From positions 1-64,000 of the forward strand of contig NZ_JAMOIC010000004.1 in NCBI RefSeq assembly GCF_024448895.1: a DNA stretch of 64,000 bases, in the 5' to 3' direction. The translations under genes were made by a program, and so were the position numbers. This DNA comes from Stutzerimonas stutzeri. Its GTDB lineage: Bacteria > Pseudomonadota > Gammaproteobacteria > Pseudomonadales > Pseudomonadaceae. The notes under the pieces were generated by a model. That model did not search any database, was not told the DNA's origin, and was given only the letters and a program-made list of their open reading frames with translations. Positions 28,284-37,848 of this stretch are shown here, piece after piece. Positions within the stretch are counted from its first letter, which is position 1. Every line of letters starts with the position of its first letter.

Positions 28284-28667
28284 GTGGGAGCCGCTAAGGG
28301 GCGGCTCGGCCTGGTCACTGGCAGCTGAGCTCAGGTAATCAGCGCCTCTCGGGCTGCAGTCGTTCCGCTTTAGGGGCACTTGTGACTAAAGGCGTGCACG
28401 GCTCTGACCCAATTCCGTGCCGGACGGCCAAAGCTGCCGTGCGCACCCGCCAGGCGCGGCCAGCCGGTTCAGAATGCCCGCCATAGAGCGCTGCAGCCAA
28501 CGGGACGGGGTAGAGCCGGTCGTCGCCGAAACCCCAGCATGGTTATTTGTATCAGTAGTATCTGGGCAAATGTTCAGAAGCCGCGCCTGGAAAAGGTGCG
28601 GTTCCAGACTCGCTATCAGTTGTGTCCATCACAGCAGGGTAGGGGTCACTGGTGAGGGAGGGACTCC
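28284..28667. other. intergenic region before the first GAF-EAL gene
   Basis: About 380 nt without a supported gene. Close to its left edge a 7-bp stem GAGCCGC/GCGGCTC (28288-28307) follows the PepSY stop; there is no T run. The right end contains the GGGAGG ribosome site of the EAL gene. Confidence 0.4.
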
Positions 28668-29951
28668 ATGTCTGATGACATTCAGCAGAATCTGGTCGAT
28701 CGGTTTGCGGTGGTCGACGATCCAGTGTCGATCCTGCTTCGCTTGGAAAACGCCAATCTTTCATTGAGCGAGATGCTCGCTGAGACCCTGCATGCGGTGC
28801 GCGCGCATTTGGGAATGGATGTGGCGTTCATCAGCGAGTTCAGGGGCGGAAGCCGGGTGTTCAGATACCTCGATGGCAACTTCGTACCTTTGCAGCTGGC
28901 GGTCGGGGCCTGCGATCCCCTTGAAGACAGTTATTGTCAGCGCGTGCTCGACGGCCGCCTGCCGGAGCTGATCCAGGATGCAGCGTCCTTGCCGGAAGCG
29001 CTGGCCATGCCGGTAACCATGGCCCTGCCGGTCGGCGCGCACCTCAGCGTTCCGCTGCGCTTCAGCGATGGACGACTCTACGGCACCTTCTGTTGCTTCA
29101 GCACCACACCAGACAACAGCCTCAACGAACGGGATCTGAATACGTTGCGGCTGTTCGCCGATTTCGCCGGCAGACTGCTGGAACGTCATGCGCTCAGTGA
29201 ACTGCGCTATGCCGAGATGCTGACGCGCATCCGCTCGGTGCTTGAGCAGCGGGCCTATTCGGTGGTGTATCAGCCCATCGTGCATCTGCTTGAGAACCGG
29301 GTCGTCGGCTACGAAGCGCTGGCGCGATTCAGCGCTAAACCGGAGCGTGGCCCGGACGCCTGGTTTGCCGAAGCCGCGGCCATAGGTCTGCAATCCGAGT
29401 TGGAAATCGCCCTGATCGACGAAGCCCTCAAAGGGTTGGTCTTCCTGCCGGAGGAGGCCTATCTGTCGCTAAACGTCTCGCCGGGCACGGTGCTCGACGG
29501 CGCGCTTTGCGGTGCGCTCGCCGGGCAGCCGCTCGAGCGCCTGCTTCTGGAGGTCACCGAACACGTGTCCATTGGTGACTACGGACTCATTGCCGACGCG
29601 CTGGAGCCGCTGCGCAAGCAGGGATTGCGTCTGGCGGTGGATGATGCCGGCGCTGGTTACGCCAGCTTTCGCCACATCCTCAAGCTCAAGCCGGATGTCA
29701 TCAAGCTCGATGGCAGCCTGATCCGCAATATCGATTCGAGCATCGAGAGCCGTGCCCTGGCGGCTGCATTGGTCCGTTTTGCTGAAGAGACGGGCAGTAA
29801 GGTGGTCGCCGAGTGTATCGAGACCGAAGCGGAGCTGGCGGTGCTGCGTGAGCTCAAGGTCAACAAGGCGCAGGGTTATCTGCTTGGGCGTCCGGCGCCT
29901 ATCACCGCGCCGGTTTCCAGCGTGTTCACGGGCTCCTTCAACGCCGGGTGA
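28668..29951 (+). CDS. GAF-EAL cyclic-di-GMP phosphodiesterase
   Basis: A 427-aa soluble protein: an N-terminal GAF sensor domain (residues about 25-170) and a C-terminal EAL domain (about 185-420). The EAL signature EALARF starts at residue 216, and NVSP, EVTEH, VDDAGAGYAS, IKLDGSLIR and AECIETEAEL, which carry the metal- and substrate-binding residues, are all present, so catalysis is expected. No membrane segment is seen. A strongly similar but frameshifted paralogue lies at 34656-35902, on the other side of the efflux operon. Confidence 0.93.
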   Translation: MSDDIQQNLVDRFAVVDDPVSILLRLENANLSLSEMLAETLHAVRAHLGMDVAFISEFRGGSRVFRYLDGNFVPLQLAVGACDPLEDSYCQRVLDGRLPELIQDAASLPEALAMPVTMALPVGAHLSVPLRFSDGRLYGTFCCFSTTPDNSLNERDLNTLRLFADFAGRLLERHALSELRYAEMLTRIRSVLEQRAYSVVYQPIVHLLENRVVGYEALARFSAKPERGPDAWFAEAAAIGLQSELEIALIDEALKGLVFLPEEAYLSLNVSPGTVLDGALCGALAGQPLERLLLEVTEHVSIGDYGLIADALEPLRKQGLRLAVDDAGAGYASFRHILKLKPDVIKLDGSLIRNIDSSIESRALAAALVRFAEETGSKVVAECIETEAELAVLRELKVNKAQGYLLGRPAPITAPVSSVFTGSFNAG

Positions 29952-29970
29952 GGTGTCTGCCAGCGGGCCT

Positions 29971-31359
29971 TCACGGCTCGCTAAGCCAACCTCCACCGAG
30001 TACCTGATACAGACTGATCAGCGCATTGAGCTGGCTTTCGCGCAACTGAACCGCTGCCAGCTCGGTGTTGAACAGGTTGCGTTGTGCATCCAGGGTTTCC
30101 AGATAGGACGAGTAACCGGCTCGGTAGCGGTCTTCTGCATAGGTCAGCGAGCGCTCCAGCACGGTGCGACGGGCCGCGACGCGTTCGAGCTGCTGGCGCA
30201 GATTGCCGACGGCCGAGAGGCTGTTTTCCACCTCATTGAATGCCTGCAAAGCCGTCGCGCGATATGCGAAGGCCGCCTGGTTGCGCTGCGCGACGGCGAT
30301 GTTCACACCCGATTCCAGCCGACCGGCATTGAAGATCGGCGCCAGCACGCTGGCTCCCAGATCCCAGACCCGCACCGGGTCATAGTCCAGCGAATTGACG
30401 AACAGCCGGCCGAGGCTGGCGGACAGCTGAACCTGAGGCAAAAAGCGGTCGCGCTGGGCCTGGATGTTCAGGTCGCTGGCGGCCAGCAACAGTTCGGCCT
30501 GCTGAATATCAGGCCGACGGCGTAGTAGCGTCGACGGCAGTAACCCCGGGACCGGGGGCGGCTCGATCGACAGCAAACCAGCGCCGCGCTCGATCACTCC
30601 CGGCAGGCGGCCGGTAAGCAGGCGTAATGCATTTTCCTGTTCACGGATCGCCTGTTGCAACTGCGGCAGCAGCTCGGCGGCGGCTTCGTATTCGGACTGC
30701 GCCTGGCTCAATTCCAGCTGCGAGGTGTAACCAAGCTTGGCTCTGTCCTCGGCGACGCGTAGCGCCTGCTGCCGCGACTCAACGGTTTCACGGGTGACGG
30801 CCAGCTGCTGATCCAGCGAAAGCAGGGACATGTACGCACGCGCGGTAGTGCTGGCAACAGCCAGGTGCACCGCATCGCGCTCGGCCTCGGTGGCACGATA
30901 TTGCAGCTCGGCCGTTTCGCGCAGTCGCCGCAACCGGCCCCAGAGATCCACTTCGTAGGACACCTGCAGCGATGGCTGAACGGACGTGTTATGCGTGATG
31001 CCCAGCACGCTCAGCTCTCGCGTACGCTGTGCGCCCAGCGCCGCATCGATTGATGGCAGCAGGGCAGCGCGCGACTGCTGGATCTGCTCGCGGGCCTGCT
31101 CGACGCGTGAGGCCGCGCTCAATACATCGGTATTGTTCGCCAGCGCAGCTTCGACCAGTGCTGTCAGCTGCGGATCGTCGAAGGCCCTCCACCAAGTGGC
31201 AGAGATAGCAGTTTCACGGCGTTCGGCGTCGCGCCACTGAGCAGGCGGGGCCACGTCCGCTTCGGGTGGGGCAGGCTGCCGCGCCGGCATGCAGCCTGCC
31301 AGGGCGGTCAGCAGCAGAGCTGGAGCCAGTCCGGGCAGCCATTTGAATCGTCCTTTCAT
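29971..31359 (-). CDS. outer-membrane efflux lipoprotein (NodT/OprM family)
   Basis: Outer-membrane channel of a tripartite efflux pump. The 462-aa protein has a lipoprotein signal with lipobox LAGC (Cys23) and two OEP repeats with long helical hairpins typical of TolC-like channels (SRVEQAREQIQQSRAALLPS, RYRAGYSSYLETLDAQR). Its start overlaps the stop of the membrane-fusion gene by 4 nt, so it is the last gene of the three-gene operon. It converges on the GAF-EAL gene with 19 nt between stops. Confidence 0.93.
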   Translation of the reverse strand: MKGRFKWLPGLAPALLLTALAGCMPARQPAPPEADVAPPAQWRDAERRETAISATWWRAFDDPQLTALVEAALANNTDVLSAASRVEQAREQIQQSRAALLPSIDAALGAQRTRELSVLGITHNTSVQPSLQVSYEVDLWGRLRRLRETAELQYRATEAERDAVHLAVASTTARAYMSLLSLDQQLAVTRETVESRQQALRVAEDRAKLGYTSQLELSQAQSEYEAAAELLPQLQQAIREQENALRLLTGRLPGVIERGAGLLSIEPPPVPGLLPSTLLRRRPDIQQAELLLAASDLNIQAQRDRFLPQVQLSASLGRLFVNSLDYDPVRVWDLGASVLAPIFNAGRLESGVNIAVAQRNQAAFAYRATALQAFNEVENSLSAVGNLRQQLERVAARRTVLERSLTYAEDRYRAGYSSYLETLDAQRNLFNTELAAVQLRESQLNALISLYQVLGGGWLSEP

Positions 31360-32540
31360 GGTCGCTCGTCCGCCGTCTCGGGCTCGGCATTCGCTGCGCC
31401 TGCGGTATCCACATGGGTGACGACTGAAAGGCCGGGCCGCAGCCGTTTGGCGAGAGGTTGATCGGGGTCGATGGAGATGCGCACCGGCACACGCTGAACC
31501 ACCTTGGTGAAGTTGCCGGTAGCGTTGTCCGGACGCAGCACGCTGAATTCCGACCCTGTTGCGGGGGCCAGTCGCTCCACGCGGCCGGTCAGGTGCGCGT
31601 CGTCCAGTGCATCGACCTCGATTTCCACACGTTGGCCGGGACGCATGGCAAAGGTCTGGGTTTCCTTGTAATTGGCGATCACCCAGAGCTGATCCGGTAC
31701 GAGATAGAGCAGCTGCGAGCCAGCCGCCACGTATTGCCCCTGACGCACGGTGACCTCGCTGACCTGACCGTCGCGCGGGGCGTGGATGACGGTGTTATCC
31801 AGATCGATCTGCGCGCGTTTCAGCGTCGCCTCGGCGATTTCAACCTGCGCCTGTAACCCACCACGCGAAACCTCGCTGGCTTTCAGCGTCTGCTCGGCAA
31901 TGGCGATGGCGGCGCGCGCCTGTTGTACCTGGGCTGCATCGGCGCCTGCAGTGGCGCGGATCTGGTCGCGCTCGCGGATCGACACCGAGCCACGTTCGGC
32001 CAGCTCGTTGACGCGTTTTTCATCGCTGCGCACGCGCTGCAGCTCTGCCTCAGCCGCTGAAAGCTCGGCACGGCGCGAGGCCAGCGTCGCCCGGTTGGAC
32101 GCAAGCGTCTGCTTCAGGTTGTCCAGTTCGAAACGCCGCGCGGCGAGCTCGGCTCGGCGCTGCTCGACCATCTGGCGGTATTGGCGGTCGTCGATGCGCA
32201 CCAGCGGTTGGCCCTGGGTGACGCGCTCGAAGTCCTGCACCAGAACTTCGGTCACGTAGCCGTTGACCTGAGGCGCAAGCACCGTGATCTGCCCGCGGAC
32301 ATAGGCGTTTTCGGTAACCGCCACGCGGCCGCTGAAGGGCCAGAGTTGCCAGGCATAGAGAATAGCCAGCGTGCCGATCAGCGCTACCAGCACCATGAGC
32401 ATCACCGAGCGGCGGCTGGGTTTGATGGTTTTTGGCGGATCGTCCGGCGTCGGGCCTGCATCGGTGGCAGCTGCCTGGGGCTCTGCGGGTAGGGCCGGCT
32501 GGCGTGTTTCCTGATCCTCGGGATTTGTGCGTTCGCTCAT
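31356..32540 (-). CDS. membrane-fusion protein (EmrA/HlyD family)
   Basis: Periplasmic adaptor of the pump, 394 aa. A Pro/Ala-rich cytoplasmic N-terminus is followed by one membrane anchor (VMLMVLVALIGTLAILYAW, residues about 46-65), then a biotinyl-lipoyl-like half-motif, a long coiled coil (ELAARRFELDNLKQTLASNRA), and a C-terminal barrel domain (HAPRDGQVSEVTVRQGQYVAAG). It is the middle gene, overlapping both neighbours by 4 nt (translational coupling). Confidence 0.93.
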   Translation of the reverse strand: MSERTNPEDQETRQPALPAEPQAAATDAGPTPDDPPKTIKPSRRSVMLMVLVALIGTLAILYAWQLWPFSGRVAVTENAYVRGQITVLAPQVNGYVTEVLVQDFERVTQGQPLVRIDDRQYRQMVEQRRAELAARRFELDNLKQTLASNRATLASRRAELSAAEAELQRVRSDEKRVNELAERGSVSIRERDQIRATAGADAAQVQQARAAIAIAEQTLKASEVSRGGLQAQVEIAEATLKRAQIDLDNTVIHAPRDGQVSEVTVRQGQYVAAGSQLLYLVPDQLWVIANYKETQTFAMRPGQRVEIEVDALDDAHLTGRVERLAPATGSEFSVLRPDNATGNFTKVVQRVPVRISIDPDQPLAKRLRPGLSVVTHVDTAGAANAEPETADERP

Positions 32541-34168
32541 GGAGACGAGGCGTTCCTGTTCTGCCGCGCAATGCGCAGGGTGTGATAGAGCGTCCAGCCG
32601 AACACGCCGATGGAAAGCATGCCGATCAGCCGGAATATATCGTTAAAGGCCAGCACGTTGGCTTCACGAGTGACGACCTGACTCAGCTGCGCCGCGCTTT
32701 GTGCCTGCCGCAGCTGCGGGTCGTTCTGGCGCGGCGCCAGGGCCAGGTTCTGCGCTTGCAGACGTCCGGCCACCCGTGGGTCGCCTGACACGATCTGCTC
32801 TGTCAGGTGGCTGGAGTGGTATTTCTCACGCACCACCTGAAAGGTGCCGAACAGTGCCGGCGCGGCAAGGCCGCCAAGGCTCTGGGTCATGGTGAACAGG
32901 ACGATGAAGGTCACCAGATAGTTCGGTCCGTTGCGCAACGCCTTGCCGATGCCGGTGAGCAGCAGCGGGCCGAGGAACATGCCGCTGGCGAAGGCGAGCA
33001 GGCCCTGGCTGAGGAACATGTCGTGTGGACGGGTCAGGTTGGTGGCGTCGATATCGAGAAAGCTGGCGACGGCGATCAGCACGATCGACAGCAGAATTTG
33101 CGGAAAAGCGGTAACCGGGCTGAAGGTCATCGCGCTGGCGGTGATACCCAGCGTCAGCCCCAGCAGGATCACGGCATACAGCGGTTGCAGCTGTTCGGTG
33201 CCCATGCCGAGGGTCTGTAGCAGCCCGACCGCACCGTAGGTCTGCTCGGAGAGCAGCAGCCGCAGTGCGAGCGCGCCAAAGGCGAAGCGCAGCATTTCAC
33301 CCGTGCCGAGCCAGCGGGTGTGCAGCAGGGGGTTGCGGCGGTGGTGCTCGATCATGAAGACGGCACACATCAGCAACAGCGAGGCAATCAGCGCGTAGCC
33401 CAGCCAGGGCTGCTCGGTCCACCAGAGGATCCGGCCCTGGGCCAGAACCGCAGCAATCAGCGCAAGCGCCGGCGCCATCAGGGCAAAGGTGACAAAGTCC
33501 AGTGGTTCGAACACCTTGATGCGCTCGCCCAGCGGCAGTTTGAGCACCACCACGGCAGCCAGCGAGCAGAGCGCCAGCCCGCTTTCGAATACGTAGAGGC
33601 GGTGCCATTCGCCCATGTCCAGCAGCGCAGGTGACATTAACCAGGCCAGTGGCGTGCCCAGTTGCGAGATCCCGAAGCCGAAGATCACCCCTTTGGGCAA
33701 TCCCACCTTGCCGAATGCCTGCAGCATGTAGAACAGGCCGAGCGAGGTGGTGGTCGCTGCCGCCAGGCCGCTGGCCGCGCGCACGAAGACCGCCATTTCC
33801 CAGCCTTCGACGAACACGTGGGCGATGCTCAGCAGTGCATAAACCGTTAGCCCGATCTCGGCGAACCGGCGCAGCCCGTACTGCTGACGAACCTTGATCA
33901 CCAACAGGTTGGCCGACACGTTGACCATGAAATAGGCCGCCGGCAGCCACGCGCCCTGCGATGGCGTCAGACCCAGATCGCCCTGAATGCTCGGCAGGTT
34001 GGCGATGAACAACGCATTGCCCAGTCCGCCGGTGATACCTACCAGCACCGCAACGCAGGCATAGGCGATACGCAGCCGCATCGAATGCACCAGGATCGCT
34101 GGCGATCCGGGCATCGAAGGGCGTTCATGGGGTTCCCAACGGGGAACGGGGGCTAGGTATTGCGGCAT
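32537..34168 (-). CDS. DHA2-family MFS multidrug transporter (EmrB-like)
   Basis: Proton-driven 14-segment drug exporter of 543 aa. Hydrophobic segments follow from residue about 34 (YACVAVLVGITGGLGNALFIANLP), with the DHA2 motif LGLTPSQGAWLPAAY and about 14 segments to the end. The exact start is unclear: ATG codons at residues 1, 19 and 30 have no strong ribosome site; the last 25-30 N-terminal residues before the first membrane segment may not be translated. It is first in the operon with the adaptor and the outer-membrane channel. Substrate unknown. Confidence 0.92.
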   Translation of the reverse strand: MPQYLAPVPRWEPHERPSMPGSPAILVHSMRLRIAYACVAVLVGITGGLGNALFIANLPSIQGDLGLTPSQGAWLPAAYFMVNVSANLLVIKVRQQYGLRRFAEIGLTVYALLSIAHVFVEGWEMAVFVRAASGLAAATTTSLGLFYMLQAFGKVGLPKGVIFGFGISQLGTPLAWLMSPALLDMGEWHRLYVFESGLALCSLAAVVVLKLPLGERIKVFEPLDFVTFALMAPALALIAAVLAQGRILWWTEQPWLGYALIASLLLMCAVFMIEHHRRNPLLHTRWLGTGEMLRFAFGALALRLLLSEQTYGAVGLLQTLGMGTEQLQPLYAVILLGLTLGITASAMTFSPVTAFPQILLSIVLIAVASFLDIDATNLTRPHDMFLSQGLLAFASGMFLGPLLLTGIGKALRNGPNYLVTFIVLFTMTQSLGGLAAPALFGTFQVVREKYHSSHLTEQIVSGDPRVAGRLQAQNLALAPRQNDPQLRQAQSAAQLSQVVTREANVLAFNDIFRLIGMLSIGVFGWTLYHTLRIARQNRNASSP

Positions 34169-34655
34169 TCTTTGCGAGGCTCAAAAGCGGGACGACTGGG
34201 CTGCGCAGCTGGCCAAGGCCCGTGGCGCTTAACGTCGGACAATAATCTGTGCGAAACGATTGGTCACATTTTACCGGCAACCGAGGTTGGTGTGCCGACG
34301 GAGCTTGTCACGCACAACCGAAGGGCTGCCGCTCAAATCACCCCAGTCGCTCAGAAAGGCGTTCCGCAGCCAGGACGAATCCATCTGCGCCGGGCGATAA
34401 CGCGCGTACGCGGAGACGTGGTTTCCGTCTGTGCAGACTTGGTGAACAGTACATGACTTCCATTCGATCCACGGGCTGCGGCTCCTTGGCGGCAGGTTTG
34501 GCAGCATGCCGATGCGGGTTGAGTTCTATTGGCCAATCCCAACGAACGAGGTCGTCTACGCTGTAAAAAATTAGCTGCTGGAGGTGCCGGCGACGGCTAT
34601 TACCTATACATCGCGGTTGCGGGCTTCGGCGCAGCAGGCGGTTTTGGAGGTTTGG
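34169..34655. other. divergent intergenic region efflux operon / second GAF-EAL copy
   Basis: About 490 nt without a convincing gene. It must contain the promoter of the efflux operon on the minus strand and that of the GAF-EAL pseudogene. No regulator gene of the pump lies here or next to it. Confidence 0.4.
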
Positions 34656-35902
34656 ATGCACGACAACATTCGGCTCAGTCCGGGAACTGTTGGTTACCTT
34701 GGCGACCCGGTATTGGCACTGGTCGACATCGAGATGCGCGGGCAATCGGTCGCGGACATGCTTTGCGAAGCGCTGCACTCCGTTCGTGTGCACCTGGGAA
34801 TGGACGTGGCCTTCGTCGCCGAGTTCGCCGATGGGCTGCGCGTGTTTCGATACGTAGACGGCAATAACCAGTCGATGGCGATCTGTGCCGGAGATTCCGA
34901 TCCCTTGTGCGACACCTACTGCGAGCGGGTGTTGGACGGCCGGCTTCCGCAGCTGATTCCCGACACCAGCCAATTGCCGAGCGCCGTTGCCTTGCCGATC
35001 ACCGCGTCCCTGTCCATCGGTGCCTATATCGGTGTGCCCCGATTCGTTTCAGCGATGGTCAGCTTTACGGAACGCTCTGCTGTCTGAGCTCGTGCCCTGA
35101 CCAGACGTTGAACGACCGTGACCTCGATACGCTTCGGGTATTCGCCGAGTTTTCCGGACGTCTGCTTGAGACTCAGGCCAGGCGAGAACGCGATCAGGAG
35201 GTGATCGTGCGCAGGATTCGCAGCGTGCTGAGCGACCACCTCTATCAAGTTGTGTATCAGCCCATCGTTGATGTGGTGCATAACCGAATCGTGGGCTATG
35301 AGGCCCTGGCGCGCTTCCAGCCCGATCCGCAGCGCAGCCCCGACCTCTGGTTCGGTGAAGCGGCGCGGGTCGGGCTGCAGTGCGAGCTGGAGATGGGCCT
35401 GATCGAGGAAGCGCTGAAGGGCTTGGCTCATATCGGGGACGCGTACCTGTCCGTCAATGTTTCGCCGGAAACCATGCTGACGGGCGCGGTGCAGCGGCTG
35501 CTCGACAAACAGCCGTTGAATCGCCTGATGCTCGAGGTGACGGAACACGCCTCGGTGACCGATTACCAGACAGTCAATGAAGCCCTGGCGCCGTTACGAG
35601 GCAAAGGGCTTGCGCTGGCAGTGGACGATGCCGGGGCAGGCTACGCGAGCTTTCGTCATATTCTTCAGCTCAAGCCCGACGTCATCAAGCTCGACGGAAG
35701 CCTTATCCGTGGCATCGACAGAAACGGCGACTGCCGTGCACTGGCATCGGCACTGATCCGCTTCGGTCACGAAACCGGCAGCAAGATCGTCGCCGAATGC
35801 GTGGAAACCGAGGCGGAGCTGGAAATCCTCCGCGAGCTGCAGGTCGGCAAGGCGCAGGGCTATCTGCTTGGACGGCCTTTGTCGTTCGCGGCGACAGGGT
35901 GA
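34656..35902 (+). pseudogene. frameshifted GAF-EAL phosphodiesterase, paralogue of 28668-29951
   Basis: From ATG 34656 (GGAGG 6 nt upstream) the frame encodes a GAF domain closely matching the intact paralogue, up to GVP at codon 127. At the C4 run 35037-35040 the frame shifts; the second part continues in another frame from APIRFSDGQLYGT to the stop at 35902 with a complete EAL domain (EALARF, NVSP, EVTEH, DDAGAGYAS, KLDGSLIR, AECVETEAEL). Against the paralogue two bases are extra there. It may be a true inactivating mutation, phase-variable, or a sequencing error; selection pressure looks recent because everything else is intact. Confidence 0.85.
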
Positions 35903-36133
35903 TTAGCCGCGTTGCGTTTTGGCACTGGCGCTGGCTCTTCGGGTAGCGCGTAGCGGCGGGGGCTCAGCCCGAAAACGTCAGCGTCTCCAGCACACGGCAT
36001 GTGCCATTTCTCAGGCGTGGACGGCGCTCCGCTCGGCAGGCCAGGCTGAACCTTTCTCGAATGAGTACAGTCGACTTAACAGGTTGGCCGTGTTCTTTCC
36101 GGCCGTTCATCAAGCCCGTAGGAGAATTATTCA

Positions 36134-36586
36134 ATGGATAACAAAGACACCATTTCCGTACTCAACGACCTTATCGAAACCAGCAAAGACGGTGAGAAAG
36201 GCTTTCGCGAATGCGCTGAAGACCTCAAGAACCCGCAACTGAAAACCACCATGACTCAGCGTGCCCAGGATTGCGCAACGGCCTCTGCCGAACTGCAGCA
36301 ACTGGTGCGCACCCTCGGTGGTGATCCAGAGACCTCCACCAGCGTAGCGGCCGACATGCATCGTCGTTGGGTCGACCTCAAGTCGATGATCACCGGCAAG
36401 GATGACGAAGCTATCCTTAACGAGTGCGAGCGTGGCGAAGACGTGGCACTCAAGAGCTACCGTAAGGCGCTGGAAAAGGACCTGCCGATGGACGTTCGCA
36501 GCGTTGTCGAACGCCAGCTCCAGGGTGTGCAGCGCAACCATGATCAGGTCAAGGCACTGCGTGACGCCGAGCGCGCTCGCAGCTGA
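36134..36586 (+). CDS. PA2169-family four-helix-bundle protein (DUF2383)
   Basis: A 150-aa helical, cytoplasmic protein, DUF2383, ferritin-like fold. Motifs: NDLIETSKDGEKGFRECAEDL and DVALKSYRKALEKDLP. Its role is unknown; relatives are stress-induced and expressed in stationary phase or biofilm. Glu and His residues in the helices might bind metal. AGGAG with good spacing precedes the ATG. It is followed by a strong terminator and stands alone. Confidence 0.88.
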   Translation: MDNKDTISVLNDLIETSKDGEKGFRECAEDLKNPQLKTTMTQRAQDCATASAELQQLVRTLGGDPETSTSVAADMHRRWVDLKSMITGKDDEAILNECERGEDVALKSYRKALEKDLPMDVRSVVERQLQGVQRNHDQVKALRDAERARS

Positions 36587-36600
36587 TCGACCCCGATGTG

Positions 36601-36633
36601 AAAAGCGCCGTCCTTGTGCCGGCGCTTTTGTTT
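36601..36633 (+). terminator. terminator of the DUF2383 gene
   Basis: AAAAGCGCCG and CGGCGCTTTT form a stem with an 8-nt loop followed by a T-rich GTTTG, 15 nt after the stop. Confidence 0.8.
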
Positions 36634-36774
36634 GTGCGATTCACTGAGCGACGATATCGGCCTGAAGGAGGCTTTCGATATCGGCAACGATCGATCATGA
36701 CGATCAAACGCCCGCAACAGCGATTCGCAGCTGAGCTGCTAAGCTAAGTGCTTCGTTTTTCTCAAGGGCCGGCC

Positions 36775-37695
36775 ATGAACTCCTTCATCAATCCACCGGC
36801 CGATGACACCAGCCTCCAGCGCGCCGAACTGGCCCGTCTGGTGGAGGGTTTCGTCAGCGGCGACGGCATGCATCCCACCGCTATCGATCTGTTGCATCTG
36901 ATCCGATGCGAGAAACCGGGTGAAATGACTTACGGGCTGCATAAGCCGGCGATGTGCATCATCGTGCAGGGTGGTAAGGAAGTGCGTCTGGCCGATGAGC
37001 TTTACTGCTACGACCCGCTTCATTACCTGGTCGTGTCGGTGACGCTGCCGGTGGCCGGCTGCGTAATCCGCGCCTCCAGTGACGAACCCTATATCTGCAT
37101 CCGGCTGGACATCGATCCGTCGCTGATCGCCGCGCTGGTCAGCGAAGCTGAACCGGCAAGCCCCAGCTCCGAACCTGCCGGACGCGGCCTTTATCTGGAT
37201 CGCATCGACGCGCCGTTGCTGGATGCCACTTTGCGGCTGGTCAGGCTACTGGGTGAACCAGAGGATATTCCCGTACTGGCACCGCTGGCCCTGCGCGAGA
37301 TCTTCTATCGCGTACTCCGCGGGCCTCAGGGCAGGCATCTGCAGGATGTGGCGCTGCAAGGCAGCCAGTCGCACCGGGTCAACCGCGCCATCGAGTGGCT
37401 CAATCACAATTATGTCGAGCCGCTGCGCATCGATGACCTGGCGCGCCGGGTTAATCTGAGCGCTTCCAGCTTGCATCATCGATTCAAGGCGCTGACGGCC
37501 ATGAGCCCGCTTCAGTACCAGAAGCAACTGCGGTTGCAGGAGGCCCGCCGCCTGTTGATGGCTGAAGGGCTGGAAGTTTCGGCGGCGGGATACCGGGTCG
37601 GCTACGAAAGCCCTTCGCAATTCAGCCGCGAGTACAGCCGGCTGTTCGGCGCCTCACCGGTCAAGGACATGGCGCGCCTGCGCAGCATCGCCTGA
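36775..37695 (+). CDS. AraC-family regulator with AraC_N domain
   Basis: A 306-aa transcription factor with an N-terminal AraC_N cupin-like domain (KPAMCIIVQGGKEVRL, about residues 50-70) and two C-terminal helix-turn-helix units (NRAIEWLNHNYVEPLRIDDLARRVNLSASSLHHRFK, split; then GYRVGYESPSQFSREYSRLFG). I used the ATG at 36775; an upstream ATG at 36748 lacks a ribosome site. Paralogues of this subgroup control nearby oxidoreductase genes, but the closest gene, the convergent OsmC-YcaO, is 150 nt away and its control is unknown. Confidence 0.88.
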   Translation: MNSFINPPADDTSLQRAELARLVEGFVSGDGMHPTAIDLLHLIRCEKPGEMTYGLHKPAMCIIVQGGKEVRLADELYCYDPLHYLVVSVTLPVAGCVIRASSDEPYICIRLDIDPSLIAALVSEAEPASPSSEPAGRGLYLDRIDAPLLDATLRLVRLLGEPEDIPVLAPLALREIFYRVLRGPQGRHLQDVALQGSQSHRVNRAIEWLNHNYVEPLRIDDLARRVNLSASSLHHRFKALTAMSPLQYQKQLRLQEARRLLMAEGLEVSAAGYRVGYESPSQFSREYSRLFGASPVKDMARLRSIA

Positions 37696-37848
37696 TCTCG
37701 TGGCTGGTACTTTCACAACACCTGTGGAAGCCGGCGCCTAATCGGGCTGCCGAGAACACCCTTGGCCAGTCCCACACAGCAGGGTCGTAGCTCAAGCGAG
37801 GGGATTGCCAGCACGCTGATCAAACAGCACAAAGGCTCCCCAGCAATC

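Noticed and set aside
35037-35040. Programmed ribosomal frameshift in the GAF-EAL gene
   Set aside because: C4 is not a classical slippery site, there is no stop codon just after it, and no downstream hairpin or pseudoknot was seen; mutation or sequencing error is simpler.
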